A DNA stretch of 64,000 nucleotides from Campylobacter rectus. GTDB lineage: Bacteria > Campylobacterota > Campylobacteria > Campylobacterales > Campylobacteraceae. The notes beneath the pieces are model-generated. The model searched no databases. It saw only the letters and a list, made by a program, of their open reading frames with translations, and was not told the DNA's origin. The stretch lies in the NCBI RefSeq assembly GCF_004803795.1, contig NZ_CP012543.1, positions 2,418,001-2,482,000 on the forward strand, in the 5' to 3' direction. Position 1 is the stretch's first letter, and the number at the start of each line of letters is the position of its first letter. Shown piece after piece: positions 37,947-47,479 of the stretch. Both the position numbers and the translations under genes were made by a program.

Positions 37947-39014
37947 ATGTTAGCCGACAAACTGCAGCCTTTTTTGGATCGCTACGACGAGCTCTCTCGT
38001 CTGCTTAGCGATCCGTCTATCACAAGCGATATCGCAAATATGACCAAGCTCTCCAAAGAGCAATCAAATTTAGAAGATATCGCCTCGGCTGCAAAGTCCT
38101 ATCTGCAAACTCTCGCAGACATAGAGGAGAACAAAGCTCTACTAGATGACGCCGAGCTTGGCGAACTAGCAAAAGACGAACTCAAAAATCTCGAATCCCA
38201 AAAAGAAAATCTCGAAGAAGAGATTAAAATTTTACTCCTTCCAAAAGATCCCAACGACGATAAAAACGTATTTTTAGAGATCCGCGCGGGTACGGGCGGA
38301 GACGAAGCGGCTCTTTTTGCGGGCGATTTGTTTAACGCCTACGCGAGATACGCCGAACTTCGCGGGTATAAATTTGAGATCGTAAGCCAAAGCGAGGGCA
38401 ATACGGGCGGCTTTAAAGAGATTATTTTACTGATAAAGGGCAAAGGAGCGTACTCGAGGCTCAAATTTGAGGGCGGCACTCACCGCGTTCAGCGCGTGCC
38501 CGAGACCGAGAGCCAAGGCCGCGTGCACACCTCTGCAGTCACGGTCGCTATCATGCCCGAGGTCGAAGATAGCGAGATCGAGATAAATCCAAACGACCTT
38601 CGCATTGACGTTATGCGTAGCTCAGGCCACGGCGGACAGTCGGTAAATACGACCGACTCGGCGGTGCGCATCACCCATATCCCCACAGGCATCGTCGTCA
38701 CGAACCAAGACGGCAAAAGCCAGCACAAAAACAAAGAAGCCGCGATGAAGGTGCTAAAAGCGCGCCTTTACGAGATACAAGAAGAAGAGCGCGTAGCCAA
38801 AGAAACCAGCGAGCGCAAAAGCCAAGTCGGCACGGGCGACCGCTCGGGGCGTATCCGCACCTACAACTTCCCGCAAAACCGCATCAGCGACCACCGCATA
38901 AATTTGACGCTTTACCGCCTCGACGCGATAATGGCGGCGGGACTTTTCGACGAGATCATCGAGCCTCTCATCGCGCATTATCAAGCCGAAGCGATTTCGG
39001 AAACTGAAATTTAA
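37947..39014 (+). CDS. prfA: Peptide chain release factor 1
   Basis: A 355-aa factor that reads UAA and UAG. The GGQ loop is [18 protein letters not shown], which triggers peptide release and is the target of PrmC methylation. The codon-recognition PxT motif appears as PET in [15 protein letters not shown]. The N-terminal coiled domain spans about 1-100 and the C-terminal signature [20 protein letters not shown] is present. The start ATG follows rpsT closely, so the two are co-transcribed. Confidence 0.97.
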   Translation: MLADKLQPFLDRYDELSRLLSDPSITSDIANMTKLSKEQSNLEDIASAAKSYLQTLADIEENKALLDDAELGELAKDELKNLESQKENLEEEIKILLLPKDPNDDKNVFLEIRAGTGGDEAALFAGDLFNAYARYAELRGYKFEIVSQSEGNTGGFKEIILLIKGKGAYSRLKFEGGTHRVQRVPETESQGRVHTSAVTVAIMPEVEDSEIEINPNDLRIDVMRSSGHGGQSVNTTDSAVRITHIPTGIVVTNQDGKSQHKNKEAAMKVLKARLYEIQEEERVAKETSERKSQVGTGDRSGRIRTYNFPQNRISDHRINLTLYRLDAIMAAGLFDEIIEPLIAHYQAEAISETEI

Positions 39015-39667
39015 CCCGAATTTATGCAGATTACCCTATACCCCCGACACCAAAAAAGCTCGTTTTGATTGCGCAACCTTTGATCCGAAAACCGCAATCC
39101 ACCCGATTCACCGACTTAAATTTGCTTAAACTACCGCTTGAAAATTTCAAAAACGAAAAAATTCGGCAAGGACAAATAGCCTCTCTCCTTAAATAAACTT
39201 ATCGTCTCGACAAAACGATATACAATTTTATTTCCCACAGACCCTAATTTAGATGAGCAAAATTTGCTAAATTTTACAGAATTTCTGCTAAAACCAGATT
39301 ATCTCAAAGTCCGAATTCGGTGCGGATATATTGATTTACGATGCGACGACGCTACTATTTTTAGTATACGTAGCCGTCTTGCTAAATGCAAAAACGCAAA
39401 CTCATTCGCTTACTAAAATTTTAGCTCGTTATTTTATAAATTTCTATCGTAGCGACATCGTTTTTTGATCGGGATTCGTTCCTGCCGCCGCTCAGGAATA
39501 CTAAAAATTTTAAGCGCAGCCAGTCGATGAAAATGCCGCATTTTTCGCGTGCGCATAAATTATGTAAGCAAATTTGAATAAATTACGCATTTGTCATAAC
39601 TATACGGCTATTATCGATTTCAAAGAAAAAGTTAAGGCGATCTAAGGCGGATTTTACCGCCTTAAAT
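39015..39667. other. 653-bp convergent gap between prfA and the M16 protease gene
   Basis: No gene is visible. TTCCTGCCGCCGCTCAGGAA near 39478-39497 is a short inverted repeat without a T-tail. The rest is AT-rich with stops in all frames. Confidence 0.5.
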
Positions 39668-42451
39668 TTATTTTTTCGTGTCGGTTTTAGAGCCGCTTTT
39701 CGCGGTCGATTTCGTGGTTTTAGCCGGATCGTTTATCCTTAAAAGCTCGTTTGTGCCGTCCAGATAGAGCCTTGCCGCCTCTTTTACATCATCGTTAGTT
39801 ACCGCTTCGATCGCTTTTTCATACTGATCTATCGTCCAGATCGGCTGATCGTAAAGCACATTAGACAGGATATTTCGCGCCCAAAATTCAGGCTGATCAT
39901 AGTTCTTTTTGATGCCGATTCGCGCCGCTTTTTTGTAGTTGGCCAGATGCACGGCCTCTAGCGCGCCCTTTTGCTTGATGTCTGCGATGATCTTTTTTAT
40001 GTCCGTCACGATGCTTTGCGTGTTTTGCGGAGCGCAAGTAAATGAGATATTTGCGACCGAGTTAGCGTAAGGGTAGCGATTTAGCGAAATACCGACCAAA
40101 AAGCCGTAGGTTTCGCCCTTATCCTCGCGTATCTTCTCTCTTAGCGCCGTTGCCAGCACGTTTGATAACGCTTGAGCTTTGAGCGAATTTTCGCGCGAAT
40201 ACTCAACCTTTCGGCTCGTCATATTTAGTAAAACATCGCTTCGTTGCGTGGTTTGGTAGTCGCGCCTAAACTCCTGCTTGCCGCTTAACGGTCGCACGCC
40301 GTCATCTACGAAGTTTTCGCCCTTGCTTGCAGGCAGATTGGCGACGTAAATTTGAGCCAGCCTTTGCGTCTCCTCGACATCCAGATCGCCGACCAAGATA
40401 AAGGTAAATGCGCCGCCGTTAAATTTGTCCCGCACGATATCGCGCAAATTTTGCAAATTTAACGCCTCTATGTCCTCTTTTCGTATCGGTTTGGTTCGAG
40501 GGTTGTCGTTATAATAAAATTTAGTAAATTCGGTATTAAATTTATAGCTCGGTAAATTTTGCCGTTTAGCTAGAGCGTCGATTTGGCTGGTTTTTATGCG
40601 CTCTAGCACTTTTTCGTCAAACCTCGGCGAGTTAAATTCTAAATTTATAATGCCAAACAGCGCCTTTAGGTCTTCCTTGCCCGTCGAGCCGTAAAACCCT
40701 TGCGAAAGCGCGTCTATTCGCCTCTCGTAGCTTATATGCTTGCCGCTTAGTATCTTTGAGATTTGGTAGTTGGTATATTTATCCACTCCGCTTTCGTTGG
40801 CCAGCTGCACGCCAAAAGTCCCCCATCTAGGCTCTTTTAAATTCGACGTTCCGCCCTTTGCGACGGCGGCGAAAGAGATGAAATTCTCGCGCGTTTTGAC
40901 CTGCTTTAAAACAAGTGCCGCGCCGTTTTCGAATTTGACGGTATAAATGCCCAATCTCTCGTCAAATTCTTTACTCACAGCCGGTTTTGGCTGCAAGCTC
41001 TCGTCTATCAAAGTTTGGGTTAAATTTTCGCTTTTCATATGTCCGTCGTAGGCCACGGCGTCTTTTTCTATCTGCTCGAATTTGTCCTTATCTAGCTTAT
41101 AGTCTTTTGCGCTAAAGACGCTCACGCGTTTGTCGGGGATGGCTAAAATGCGCTTAAATTCGGCATTTACTTCATCAAGCGTTATCTCGTTTAGAAGCTT
41201 TACGCCAAGATCTCTACTATCTTTGTCGCTTAAGATTATCGCGCCCGAATTTAGCGAATCTACTATCTCGTCGGCGTAGTCGGAGGTCTTTTTGGTTTTT
41301 GAGCGTTTAAATTTTATCTCGATGGATTTTATAAAATTTTTCTTCGCATCCTCAAAGTCGCTCGCGCTAAAGCCGTATTTTTCCACGCCCTTTATCACGC
41401 CTAACATATCTTTTAGCGCACCGTCAAAATCGCCGTTTATCGCCTTTATCTCAAAGCTATACATAGTTTGTTTATTTTGCAAGCCAGGCCTTGAAAAACC
41501 GACGTTTAGTACCGAGTTTTGCTCGGTTCGCTTTTGCTGATAGAGCATCGAGAGCATGCTTGAGATGTATGAATTTACTAAAATTCGGCGCGCGCCGGCT
41601 TCGTCGATTCGTGCCGAATAGTCATCAAAAAAACTCAGTCTAATGAGATTTATGCCAACCTCGCTCGCATCGTAGTTAAAGATGTTTAAGCCATTTTTAA
41701 AACGGATGGTTTTATCCGGATGAACGTAGTCGTTCGTGTTTTTGGCCTCGCTTAAATTTTGCTTTATAAGCGTTTGTATTTGCGTGGCGTTAAAGTCGCC
41801 TACGGCTACGAATTTCATAAATCTAGGCTGATAGAGCTTATGATAAAAGGCCTTTATCTTCGCCGCATCAACGCTGCGAACGACGTTCATATCGCCGATA
41901 GGCGCACGGTCCAGATAGATGCTGCCGGCAAAAAGATCCTTAGACTGCTGCTGATACAATCGGTAGCTAGGCGTATTTCGCGAGCGCTCCTCCTCGATGA
42001 TGACGCCGCGCTCCTTTTCAAGCTCATTCGGATCAAATTCTATCCCGTCCATCCAGTTGTTAAACACTTTAAAGGCGTTCTTTAAATTTTCATCGTTTAT
42101 AGTTATATTTAGTTGATAAGCCGTCAGATCGTAACTCGTATACGCGTTTAGATCCGCTCCAAAAGATACGCCCAGCTTTTCAAGTTGTTTAATCAGCTCA
42201 TTTTTGCTAAAGTCGCGGCTGCCGTTAAACGCCATATGCTCCACAAAGTGCGCAAGTCCGCTCTCGTCTTGCGCTTCATCGGTCGAGCCGCTATCTATTA
42301 TCAGCTCAAAATGAGCCGAGTCTTTAGGCAGCCGGTTCTCTTTGATATAGTATTTTAGCCCGTTTTCAAGCTCGCCGGAGACGATGCTCGGGTCTTGTTT
42401 TAACGCAAAAAGGCTGATACAGCTCAGCGCGAAAAGTAAAAATTTTCTCAT
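39668..42451 (-). CDS. Periplasmic M16 zinc metalloprotease (PqqL-like)
   Basis: A 927-aa two-module M16 protease. The start at 42451 (MRKFLLFALSCISLFALKQ) follows AAAGGAAAAAG and gives a signal peptide (about 1-17). The inverted zinc motif is HFVEHMAFNGS (HxxEH, about 69-73), with the third ligand in ERGVIIEEERSRN. The second, inactive half begins around 500. Exported two-domain M16 enzymes of this length resemble E. coli PqqL, which works with a TonB-dependent receptor and an SbmA-like transporter. An SbmA-family gene is 1.4 kb upstream, divergent. Its ATG overlaps the stop of the upstream frame by four bases. Confidence 0.9.
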   Translation of the reverse strand: MRKFLLFALSCISLFALKQDPSIVSGELENGLKYYIKENRLPKDSAHFELIIDSGSTDEAQDESGLAHFVEHMAFNGSRDFSKNELIKQLEKLGVSFGADLNAYTSYDLTAYQLNITINDENLKNAFKVFNNWMDGIEFDPNELEKERGVIIEEERSRNTPSYRLYQQQSKDLFAGSIYLDRAPIGDMNVVRSVDAAKIKAFYHKLYQPRFMKFVAVGDFNATQIQTLIKQNLSEAKNTNDYVHPDKTIRFKNGLNIFNYDASEVGINLIRLSFFDDYSARIDEAGARRILVNSYISSMLSMLYQQKRTEQNSVLNVGFSRPGLQNKQTMYSFEIKAINGDFDGALKDMLGVIKGVEKYGFSASDFEDAKKNFIKSIEIKFKRSKTKKTSDYADEIVDSLNSGAIILSDKDSRDLGVKLLNEITLDEVNAEFKRILAIPDKRVSVFSAKDYKLDKDKFEQIEKDAVAYDGHMKSENLTQTLIDESLQPKPAVSKEFDERLGIYTVKFENGAALVLKQVKTRENFISFAAVAKGGTSNLKEPRWGTFGVQLANESGVDKYTNYQISKILSGKHISYERRIDALSQGFYGSTGKEDLKALFGIINLEFNSPRFDEKVLERIKTSQIDALAKRQNLPSYKFNTEFTKFYYNDNPRTKPIRKEDIEALNLQNLRDIVRDKFNGGAFTFILVGDLDVEETQRLAQIYVANLPASKGENFVDDGVRPLSGKQEFRRDYQTTQRSDVLLNMTSRKVEYSRENSLKAQALSNVLATALREKIREDKGETYGFLVGISLNRYPYANSVANISFTCAPQNTQSIVTDIKKIIADIKQKGALEAVHLANYKKAARIGIKKNYDQPEFWARNILSNVLYDQPIWTIDQYEKAIEAVTNDDVKEAARLYLDGTNELLRINDPAKTTKSTAKSGSKTDTKK

Positions 42452-43065
42452 CTTTTTCCTTTGTCGTAAAATAGTGCGGCGATAAAGCCGTAAATACCAA
42501 AAATCGCGATACAAGCGGCTTTGGCAACCGATTTTCGTTTATGAAATTTAAGCCGGCAAACAAAAAACGCAAGCGCCGGCGAAAATACGCTCTTTGCGCT
42601 AAATTCGCTAAATTTAAGGCTGCGATAACGGCTCTTATGAGCTATTTTCGTTTCAAACGGTAAAACGCAGCCTTTTAAACAGCAAAGACTCGAAAGCAAA
42701 ATCATACGCAAATCTAAAGCGGTCTCAAACGGATCGTAGCCAACGCTTGGCAAAGGGATAAATTTATAGTCGTCATAGCTTACCAGCCCAAACTCGCTTT
42801 TTGCGACGACGAGCGCATAGGATTCGCATTTAGCGGCGTGCGTCTCGCCCGATACTCTAACCCGAGCCCGCTCTTCGCTTTTGCCCTTGCCGGATCGCAA
42901 CGCACCGCAAGGCGATACGGCTTGGTTGTTTGATACGCTTTGACTCGGATGCGAAGTAGCGGGAGCGCGCCTCGCTACCGACTGCAGGGCTAGCTCCCGA
43001 GTAGTTTGCGTAGGGTTTTGGTTATTTATGCTCGGCAAAATTTGATTTAAGCTAATCGTTCGCAT
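42448..43065 (-). CDS. Hypothetical protein, translationally coupled to the M16 protease
   Basis: A 205-aa frame ending in ATGA overlap with the protease start. It has a polar, basic N-terminal half and one membrane-like segment near the C-terminus (AACIAIFGIYGFIAALFY). Blocks such as YALVVAKSEFGLVSYDDYKF look protein-like. No good ribosome site is seen and no family is recognised. It might be the rest of a decayed gene that began at the small frame just upstream. Confidence 0.4.
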   Translation of the reverse strand: MRTISLNQILPSINNQNPTQTTRELALQSVARRAPATSHPSQSVSNNQAVSPCGALRSGKGKSEERARVRVSGETHAAKCESYALVVAKSEFGLVSYDDYKFIPLPSVGYDPFETALDLRMILLSSLCCLKGCVLPFETKIAHKSRYRSLKFSEFSAKSVFSPALAFFVCRLKFHKRKSVAKAACIAIFGIYGFIAALFYDKGKR

Positions 43066-43208
43066 TTTAAGAGCTTCGTCTTTTTCGGCAAGCGAGATTT
43101 CGTATCGGCTAAAACATACGCCGGATATGTCGCGCCCGAATGCAGAGCAAACGAGATACCAAAAGATAGCGATACCGCGTTGCCGATTTTATTTTTGATG
43201 TGCATCAT
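43047..43208 (-). CDS. Small frame with signal peptide, probable gene fragment
   Basis: A 53-aa frame after AGAGGGAAA with two adjacent ATGs. NKIGNAVSLSFGISFALHSG looks like a signal peptide, and the rest is basic and short. It may be the 5' end of a larger exported protein whose frame is now broken and continues in the 205-aa frame. Confidence 0.35.
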   Translation of the reverse strand: MMHIKNKIGNAVSLSFGISFALHSGATYPAYVLADTKSRLPKKTKLLKCERLA

Positions 43209-43812
43209 TTTCCCTCTTATTTTTGCGGGATCGATTTATAAAACCGCAAAAAGAGCTTATTGTAGCATTTTACGGCTTTAAAGTATGAATATCCGCAAAA
43301 TTTTAGTCTAAAACATTAAATTTCGATAAATTTTACCGCTTTAGGCCGGCCTTCTAGGCAAAACCGGCGACTCGCTCCATAAAAAGCGTTGTTAAGATCA
43401 AGCTTTGGGTAGCGGCCTATTCTTTGCCTAGCATATTATCGATGCCAAGACTTATAAACGCAGCCATATTTTGACGATTTATACCGATGATCCATTATCG
43501 TATCTTGGTTAAAGCGCTTGCCCAGCTCTAAATTTTCGTAGTTGTCGTATGCCGCCTATGGACTAAATTATCACACTCATCAAGCCGGTCGTACCGACGC
43601 CATAACCTCGGCGTTTCGGCGGTTTTGCTGCGTATGTATAAATAAATTAGCATCGCCGATGATCATCAAAAGATTAGAATTTTAAAATAAAATTTTAATA
43701 AAATTATGATTTTTTAAAGCTCGGCGTTTTCTAATAATATTAAGTATAATTTTATCTAAATTTAATTGCGCATTAGATATCATCCTACTTAATTTTTTGA
43801 TAAGGATTTACA
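43209..43812 (-). pseudogene. Degenerate coding stretch, possibly the tail of an outer-membrane receptor
   Basis: On the minus strand between about 43680 and 43320, short open pieces in three frames give texts such as AYDNYENLELGKRFNQDTIM, ISLGIDNMLGKE and NNAFYGASRRFCLEG. In order and spacing these resemble the C-terminal strands of a TonB-dependent receptor (GIDNLFGKEY, then FYGEPRSF). Stops and shifts make it non-functional. The match is by eye and weak. Confidence 0.25.
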
Positions 43813-44835
43813 TTGTTTTCATCGTTTTTTTTAAACAGAAAGTGGGTATTGTGGGCTTATTTGGGACTTGTCTTTTTGATATCCTCGACATATATCCAAG
43901 TCGAATTTATCGTAAAGATAAATCAGTGGACAAAAGGCTTTTATGATATTTTTCAAAATATCAAAGATCATACGATAGATGATTTTTGGGGTAAAATTTT
44001 CCAGTTCGCAAGCTATGCTTTCCCGTATATTTTTATCGCTACACTAACCAACTACTTTACTAGAATTTGGGTTTTTAAATGGCGCGAGGCGATGACTTTT
44101 GAATACATAAAATACTGGCAAAACGTAAAAACCGACGTAGAAGGCAGCTCGCAACGTATGCAAGAGGATGTTTATCGCTTCGCCCGCGTTCTTGAAAGCC
44201 TCGGCGCACAGATAGTAGATTCCATAATGACGCTAATCGCCTTTATACCGATACTTTGGGGACTAAGCAAACAGGTAAAAGTGCCATATATGGAAAATGT
44301 CGAAGGCTCGCTCATCTGGATAGCCATCGTAGTTAGCGTGGGCGGATTAGCCATATCGTGGCTCGTTGGTATAATGCTTCCGGGGCTTGAATACAACAAT
44401 CAAAAAGTCGAAGCCGCCTTTCGTAAAGAGCTGGTTTATGCGGAAGACGACAAGCAAAACTACGGAAAGCCGGAGACTCTCGGCGGCCTTTTTAAAGACC
44501 TCAAATACAACTACAACCGCTTATTTTTACACTACGGATATTTCGACCTTTGGAGATACTCATTTGGCCAAAGTATGATGCTCGTGCCGCTTATCGCAAT
44601 GGGGCCGAGCGTGCTAAGCGGAGCTATAACTTTTGGCGTGATGATGCAGGCAAATAACGCATTTCGCCAAGTGCGCGGCAGCTTAAATATCTTTATGAGC
44701 AACTGGACGGTTATCACCGAGCTTCGCTCGATTTATAAGCGTCTTAGCGAATTTGAGATCAACATACAGTATCGCGGCAAAAGAGCCAAAGAGCTACCCG
44801 AAGACATCGCCGATATCAAAGATAGCGTGCTTTAA
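43813..44835 (+). CDS. SbmA/BacA-family peptide transporter
   Basis: A 340-aa inner-membrane protein with about six to seven helices and an SbmA/BacA_2 domain. Signatures are VEFIVKINQWTKGFYDIFQN, RIWVFKWREAMTFEYI, EGSSQRMQEDVYRFA and NNAFRQVRGSLNIFMSNWTVITELRSIYKRL. SbmA/BacA proteins import peptide antibiotics and other peptides using the proton gradient; they lack the ATPase half of their YddA relatives. The start is TTG after AAGGATTTACA. The C-terminus is shorter than in E. coli SbmA (406 aa). It is divergent from the M16 protease region. Confidence 0.9.
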   Translation: MFSSFFLNRKWVLWAYLGLVFLISSTYIQVEFIVKINQWTKGFYDIFQNIKDHTIDDFWGKIFQFASYAFPYIFIATLTNYFTRIWVFKWREAMTFEYIKYWQNVKTDVEGSSQRMQEDVYRFARVLESLGAQIVDSIMTLIAFIPILWGLSKQVKVPYMENVEGSLIWIAIVVSVGGLAISWLVGIMLPGLEYNNQKVEAAFRKELVYAEDDKQNYGKPETLGGLFKDLKYNYNRLFLHYGYFDLWRYSFGQSMMLVPLIAMGPSVLSGAITFGVMMQANNAFRQVRGSLNIFMSNWTVITELRSIYKRLSEFEINIQYRGKRAKELPEDIADIKDSVL

Positions 44836-44940
44836 ATTTCACTATGGCGAACATTTGCATAAATTCGGCAAATTTCGCCATCTCTACCGCCCCGCTTTTT
44901 CGGTCGAATTTAGCAAAGCCAGGCTCCTCCTTTTTCTCCT

Positions 44941-45314
44941 TTAACGGCCTTGCTTCGCTAGTTTAAGCATATTGCACGCGCATTTAAAGCTCGGTTTGCA
45001 GGCCCTTAAGGCGCTCGCCCGAGAGCTCGAAGCTTGCGAGGCGACGTAGCCTTTTAGAAAAACGCCGACTCCGCGCTCCCCGCGGCACAGGCGTCTTTGT
45101 AGATCGTAAAAGTCTTCGCGCCGTCCTTGTAGCCCGTTAGCCCTTTGGCGTAAAACTCCGCGGCAAAGTAGCATGCCGGCGCGCGCCGCCCGAGTAGCTT
45201 TTTGGTGCGGCGAGCGTTTTGTAGCTCGCGGCGTCGCCTTTATTGATACTCAGCCTCGTCTATCGCGGCGTTTGCGAGCGCGGCCGCTGCGGCGAGTATC
45301 CAAAATTTCCTCAT
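44941..45314 (-). pseudogene. Decayed Sel1-repeat exported protein
   Basis: It starts at ATG 45314, overlapping the stop of the HTH gene (ATGA), with a signal peptide MRKFWILAAAAALANAA, then a TAA after 24 residues. Later frames give ACYFAAEFYAKGLTGYKDGA and KDACAAGSAESAFF, which is a Sel1 repeat, and a final frame ends LKLAKQGR. At least two frameshifts and a stop break it. The rest of the gap to 44836 shows nothing. Confidence 0.6.
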
Positions 45315-45565
45315 TTTTTCTCTAGTTCTTTTAAATTTTTAAATCTATAAATCCCGTTTTTCACCCGCTCGAAAATTTTGCGGCTCTCAAGCAGTTTTAT
45401 CGTTTCTATCGCGGTGGGCTTGCTGGCGTCCGTCCGCTCGCAAATATCCGAAATCTTAACGCTTATGAAGCCGTTTTCGTCCGCATTTTGGGCTAAAAAT
45501 AAAATGATCTCCATCTTTTTCTCGCCCAAAATTTGACCGAAAATCTCCCTCTCTAACTCCGTCAT
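45311..45565 (-). CDS. Small winged-helix DNA-binding protein
   Basis: An 84-aa protein. NGFISVKISDICERTDASKP followed by TAIETIKLLESRKIFERVKNGIYRF is a winged helix like that of RepL or MarR-type small regulators. The start ATG at 45565 lies 10 bp after the upstream gene's stop. Plasmid-type RepL-like folds are often used as chromosomal regulators. Its target is unknown. Confidence 0.65.
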   Translation of the reverse strand: MTELEREIFGQILGEKKMEIILFLAQNADENGFISVKISDICERTDASKPTAIETIKLLESRKIFERVKNGIYRFKNLKELEKK

Positions 45566-45575
45566 CGCGCTAAAT

Positions 45576-46193
45576 TTACTTGTATTCTATCAGTTTAAAG
45601 TATTTTTTCGCGACGGGATCGAGCGAGAAAATAGCGTAATCCCCGGACTTTTCTATATCCGCGCTCTGGGGGAATTTACCCTCGTCTATATAAAACGCCC
45701 CCTCCAGCCGCACTTCGCCGCCGGCGCATTTAGCCGTTTCGTCCCAGAGGTATTCCCATTTGTATTTTTCGCCCTCTTGCGAGTTAAGCGCTTGCAAAAG
45801 CAAAAAATTCTCGCGGCCGTCCTTTGCCTTGTAGACCATCGTTAGGTCGCCCGATTTTACGCCTGCGTTCGTACCGCCGTCAAAGTCGTTAGAGTCGTAG
45901 TTTTGGCCGCTGTATTCGATGCGAGCGCCGCCTGCTAGTTCGTAGGTTTCGGATATGTAGTTTCCGTATTGCCCGTCTTCGCGATTCGGCGCTTCTTTCG
46001 CGAGCGCTTCTAAACTGTTTTTATTTGCGCAGTAGCCCAAATTTAGCTTCACGATCTCGTCCTTGTTTGCCTTTAAAAACGCTCCCAGCTCCGTAATCGA
46101 CTTTACGTCCGAGAGGAAAATATTCGCGCTTTTTATCTCTTTGGCGCCCAAAAACACTGCAAGCGCAAGCGATAAAACGATGATTTTTTTCAT
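45576..46193 (-). CDS. Exported protein of unknown function
   Basis: A 205-aa protein with a signal peptide (about 1-17, KIIVLSLALAVFLGAKE). The mature part is soluble, with two cysteines and blocks LKANKDEIVKLNLGYCANK and EKYKWEYLWDETAKCAGG. I do not recognise a family. It heads a small minus-strand group with the winged-helix gene and the broken Sel1 gene. The start follows AAGGAGTAAAAA. Confidence 0.65.
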   Translation of the reverse strand: MKKIIVLSLALAVFLGAKEIKSANIFLSDVKSITELGAFLKANKDEIVKLNLGYCANKNSLEALAKEAPNREDGQYGNYISETYELAGGARIEYSGQNYDSNDFDGGTNAGVKSGDLTMVYKAKDGRENFLLLQALNSQEGEKYKWEYLWDETAKCAGGEVRLEGAFYIDEGKFPQSADIEKSGDYAIFSLDPVAKKYFKLIEYK

Positions 46194-46287
46194 TTTTTAC
46201 TCCTTAAAATGATCCTAATTTTACTAAATTTTAGCTTATTTTACGGCTCTTGCGATACAATACGCCAAATTTAACAAAGGATCAAAT

Positions 46288-47058
46288 TTGAAACTAATCA
46301 GCTGGAACGTAAACGGACTGCGCGCGGTCGCCGCTAAAGACGGCTTTGCTTGGCTAGAGGAGCAAAAGCCCGATTTTTTGGGCCTTCAGGAGATCAAGGT
46401 GCGCGAGAGCGACGTGCCTTCGGAGATTTATAAACTCGGATTTAACGAAATCAGCGTAAATTCAGCCACTCGCGCTGGGTATTCTGGCGTGATGAGCCTG
46501 GCAAAATTTGCCTCCGTGACGCAAAAGGCGGCGTTTTTCGACGACGACGAGGGGCGAGTTTTGGAGCATCGATTCGGCAACGTCGCGCTTTTTAACATCT
46601 ACTTTCCAAACGGCCAAAAAGACGAGGCGCGTCTAGCCTACAAGATGGACTTTTACGCTAAATTTTTAGCCTACGCCCAGGAGCTCGTAAAGCAGGGCAA
46701 AGACGTGATATTTTGCGGCGACGTAAACACCGCGCACCGCGAAATCGACCTCAAAAACCCAAAAGCAAACGCCAAAACCTCGGGCTTTTTGCCCATCGAG
46801 CGCGCGTGGCTGGACGAGGTCGTCTCGCACGGTTTTATCGACACCTTTCGGCACGTGCGCGGCGACGCGGTGGACGCGTATTCGTGGTGGAGTTACCGCT
46901 TTAACGCTCGCGCCAAAAACGTCGGCTGGAGGATCGATTATTTTTTCATTTCGGCAAGCCTCAAAGACCGCTTAAAAGACGCGTTTATCCTGAGCGATAT
47001 CACGGGCTCTGATCACTGCCCCGTCGGCATCGAGATCGATTTGGACAGGCTTTGCTAA
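46288..47058 (+). CDS. xth: Exodeoxyribonuclease III
   Basis: A 256-aa AP endonuclease/3'-5' exonuclease for base-excision repair. Motifs are [19 protein letters not shown] with the metal-binding Glu, [40 protein letters not shown] and the catalytic [11 protein letters not shown]. The start codon is TTG at 46288 after AAAGGATCAAA. Its 3' end overlaps the ynfA-like gene by 7 bp. Confidence 0.96.
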   Translation: MKLISWNVNGLRAVAAKDGFAWLEEQKPDFLGLQEIKVRESDVPSEIYKLGFNEISVNSATRAGYSGVMSLAKFASVTQKAAFFDDDEGRVLEHRFGNVALFNIYFPNGQKDEARLAYKMDFYAKFLAYAQELVKQGKDVIFCGDVNTAHREIDLKNPKANAKTSGFLPIERAWLDEVVSHGFIDTFRHVRGDAVDAYSWWSYRFNARAKNVGWRIDYFFISASLKDRLKDAFILSDITGSDHCPVGIEIDLDRLC

Positions 47059-47377
47059 AAGAAATCTCGCTTTATTTCGCGTCGGCGTTTTTTGAGATTT
47101 TGGGCCGCTTTAGCTTTTGGGCGTATTTTAGGCTGGGCAAAAGCGCGCTGTTTTTGGGGCTCGGCGGTGCGTCGCTCGCGGCGTTTGCTTATATTTTGAC
47201 GCGGGTAAATTTAGACTTCGTCGGACGCGCCTACGCCGTCTACGGCGGTATCTACATCGTCTCGTCGCTACTTTGGCTGCATTTTGTAGAAAAGCAAGCC
47301 TTTACAAATGGGACTTAATCGGCGGCGCAATTTGCCTGCTTGGCGCTTGCGCCTTGCTTTACGGCGGCAGGGGTTAA
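47052..47377 (+). pseudogene. YnfA/UPF0060 small membrane protein with a C-terminal frameshift
   Basis: The open frame gives 88 residues from a TTG start ([20 protein letters not shown] and [20 protein letters not shown] are the family marks) and ends oddly in FTNGT. One lost base near 47308 would restore the conserved fourth helix, [17 protein letters not shown], to a TAA at 47375-47377, giving the normal 108 residues. YnfA proteins are four-helix inner-membrane proteins related to small multidrug transporters. It overlaps xth by 7 bp. The shift may be a sequence error. Confidence 0.8.
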
Positions 47378-47479
47378 ATTTAACCAACGGCTTAATTAAA
47401 TCTAGGCGACGGCTGGCTCGCAACCTTATAAATTCGCTGCGTTCACATCCGAATCTGCGTAAATTCGGTCGCGCCTGCG

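Noticed and set aside
42448-43065. Reading the 205-aa frame as the plug of a TonB receptor
   Set aside because: No TonB box or plug motif is visible, so it is kept as hypothetical.
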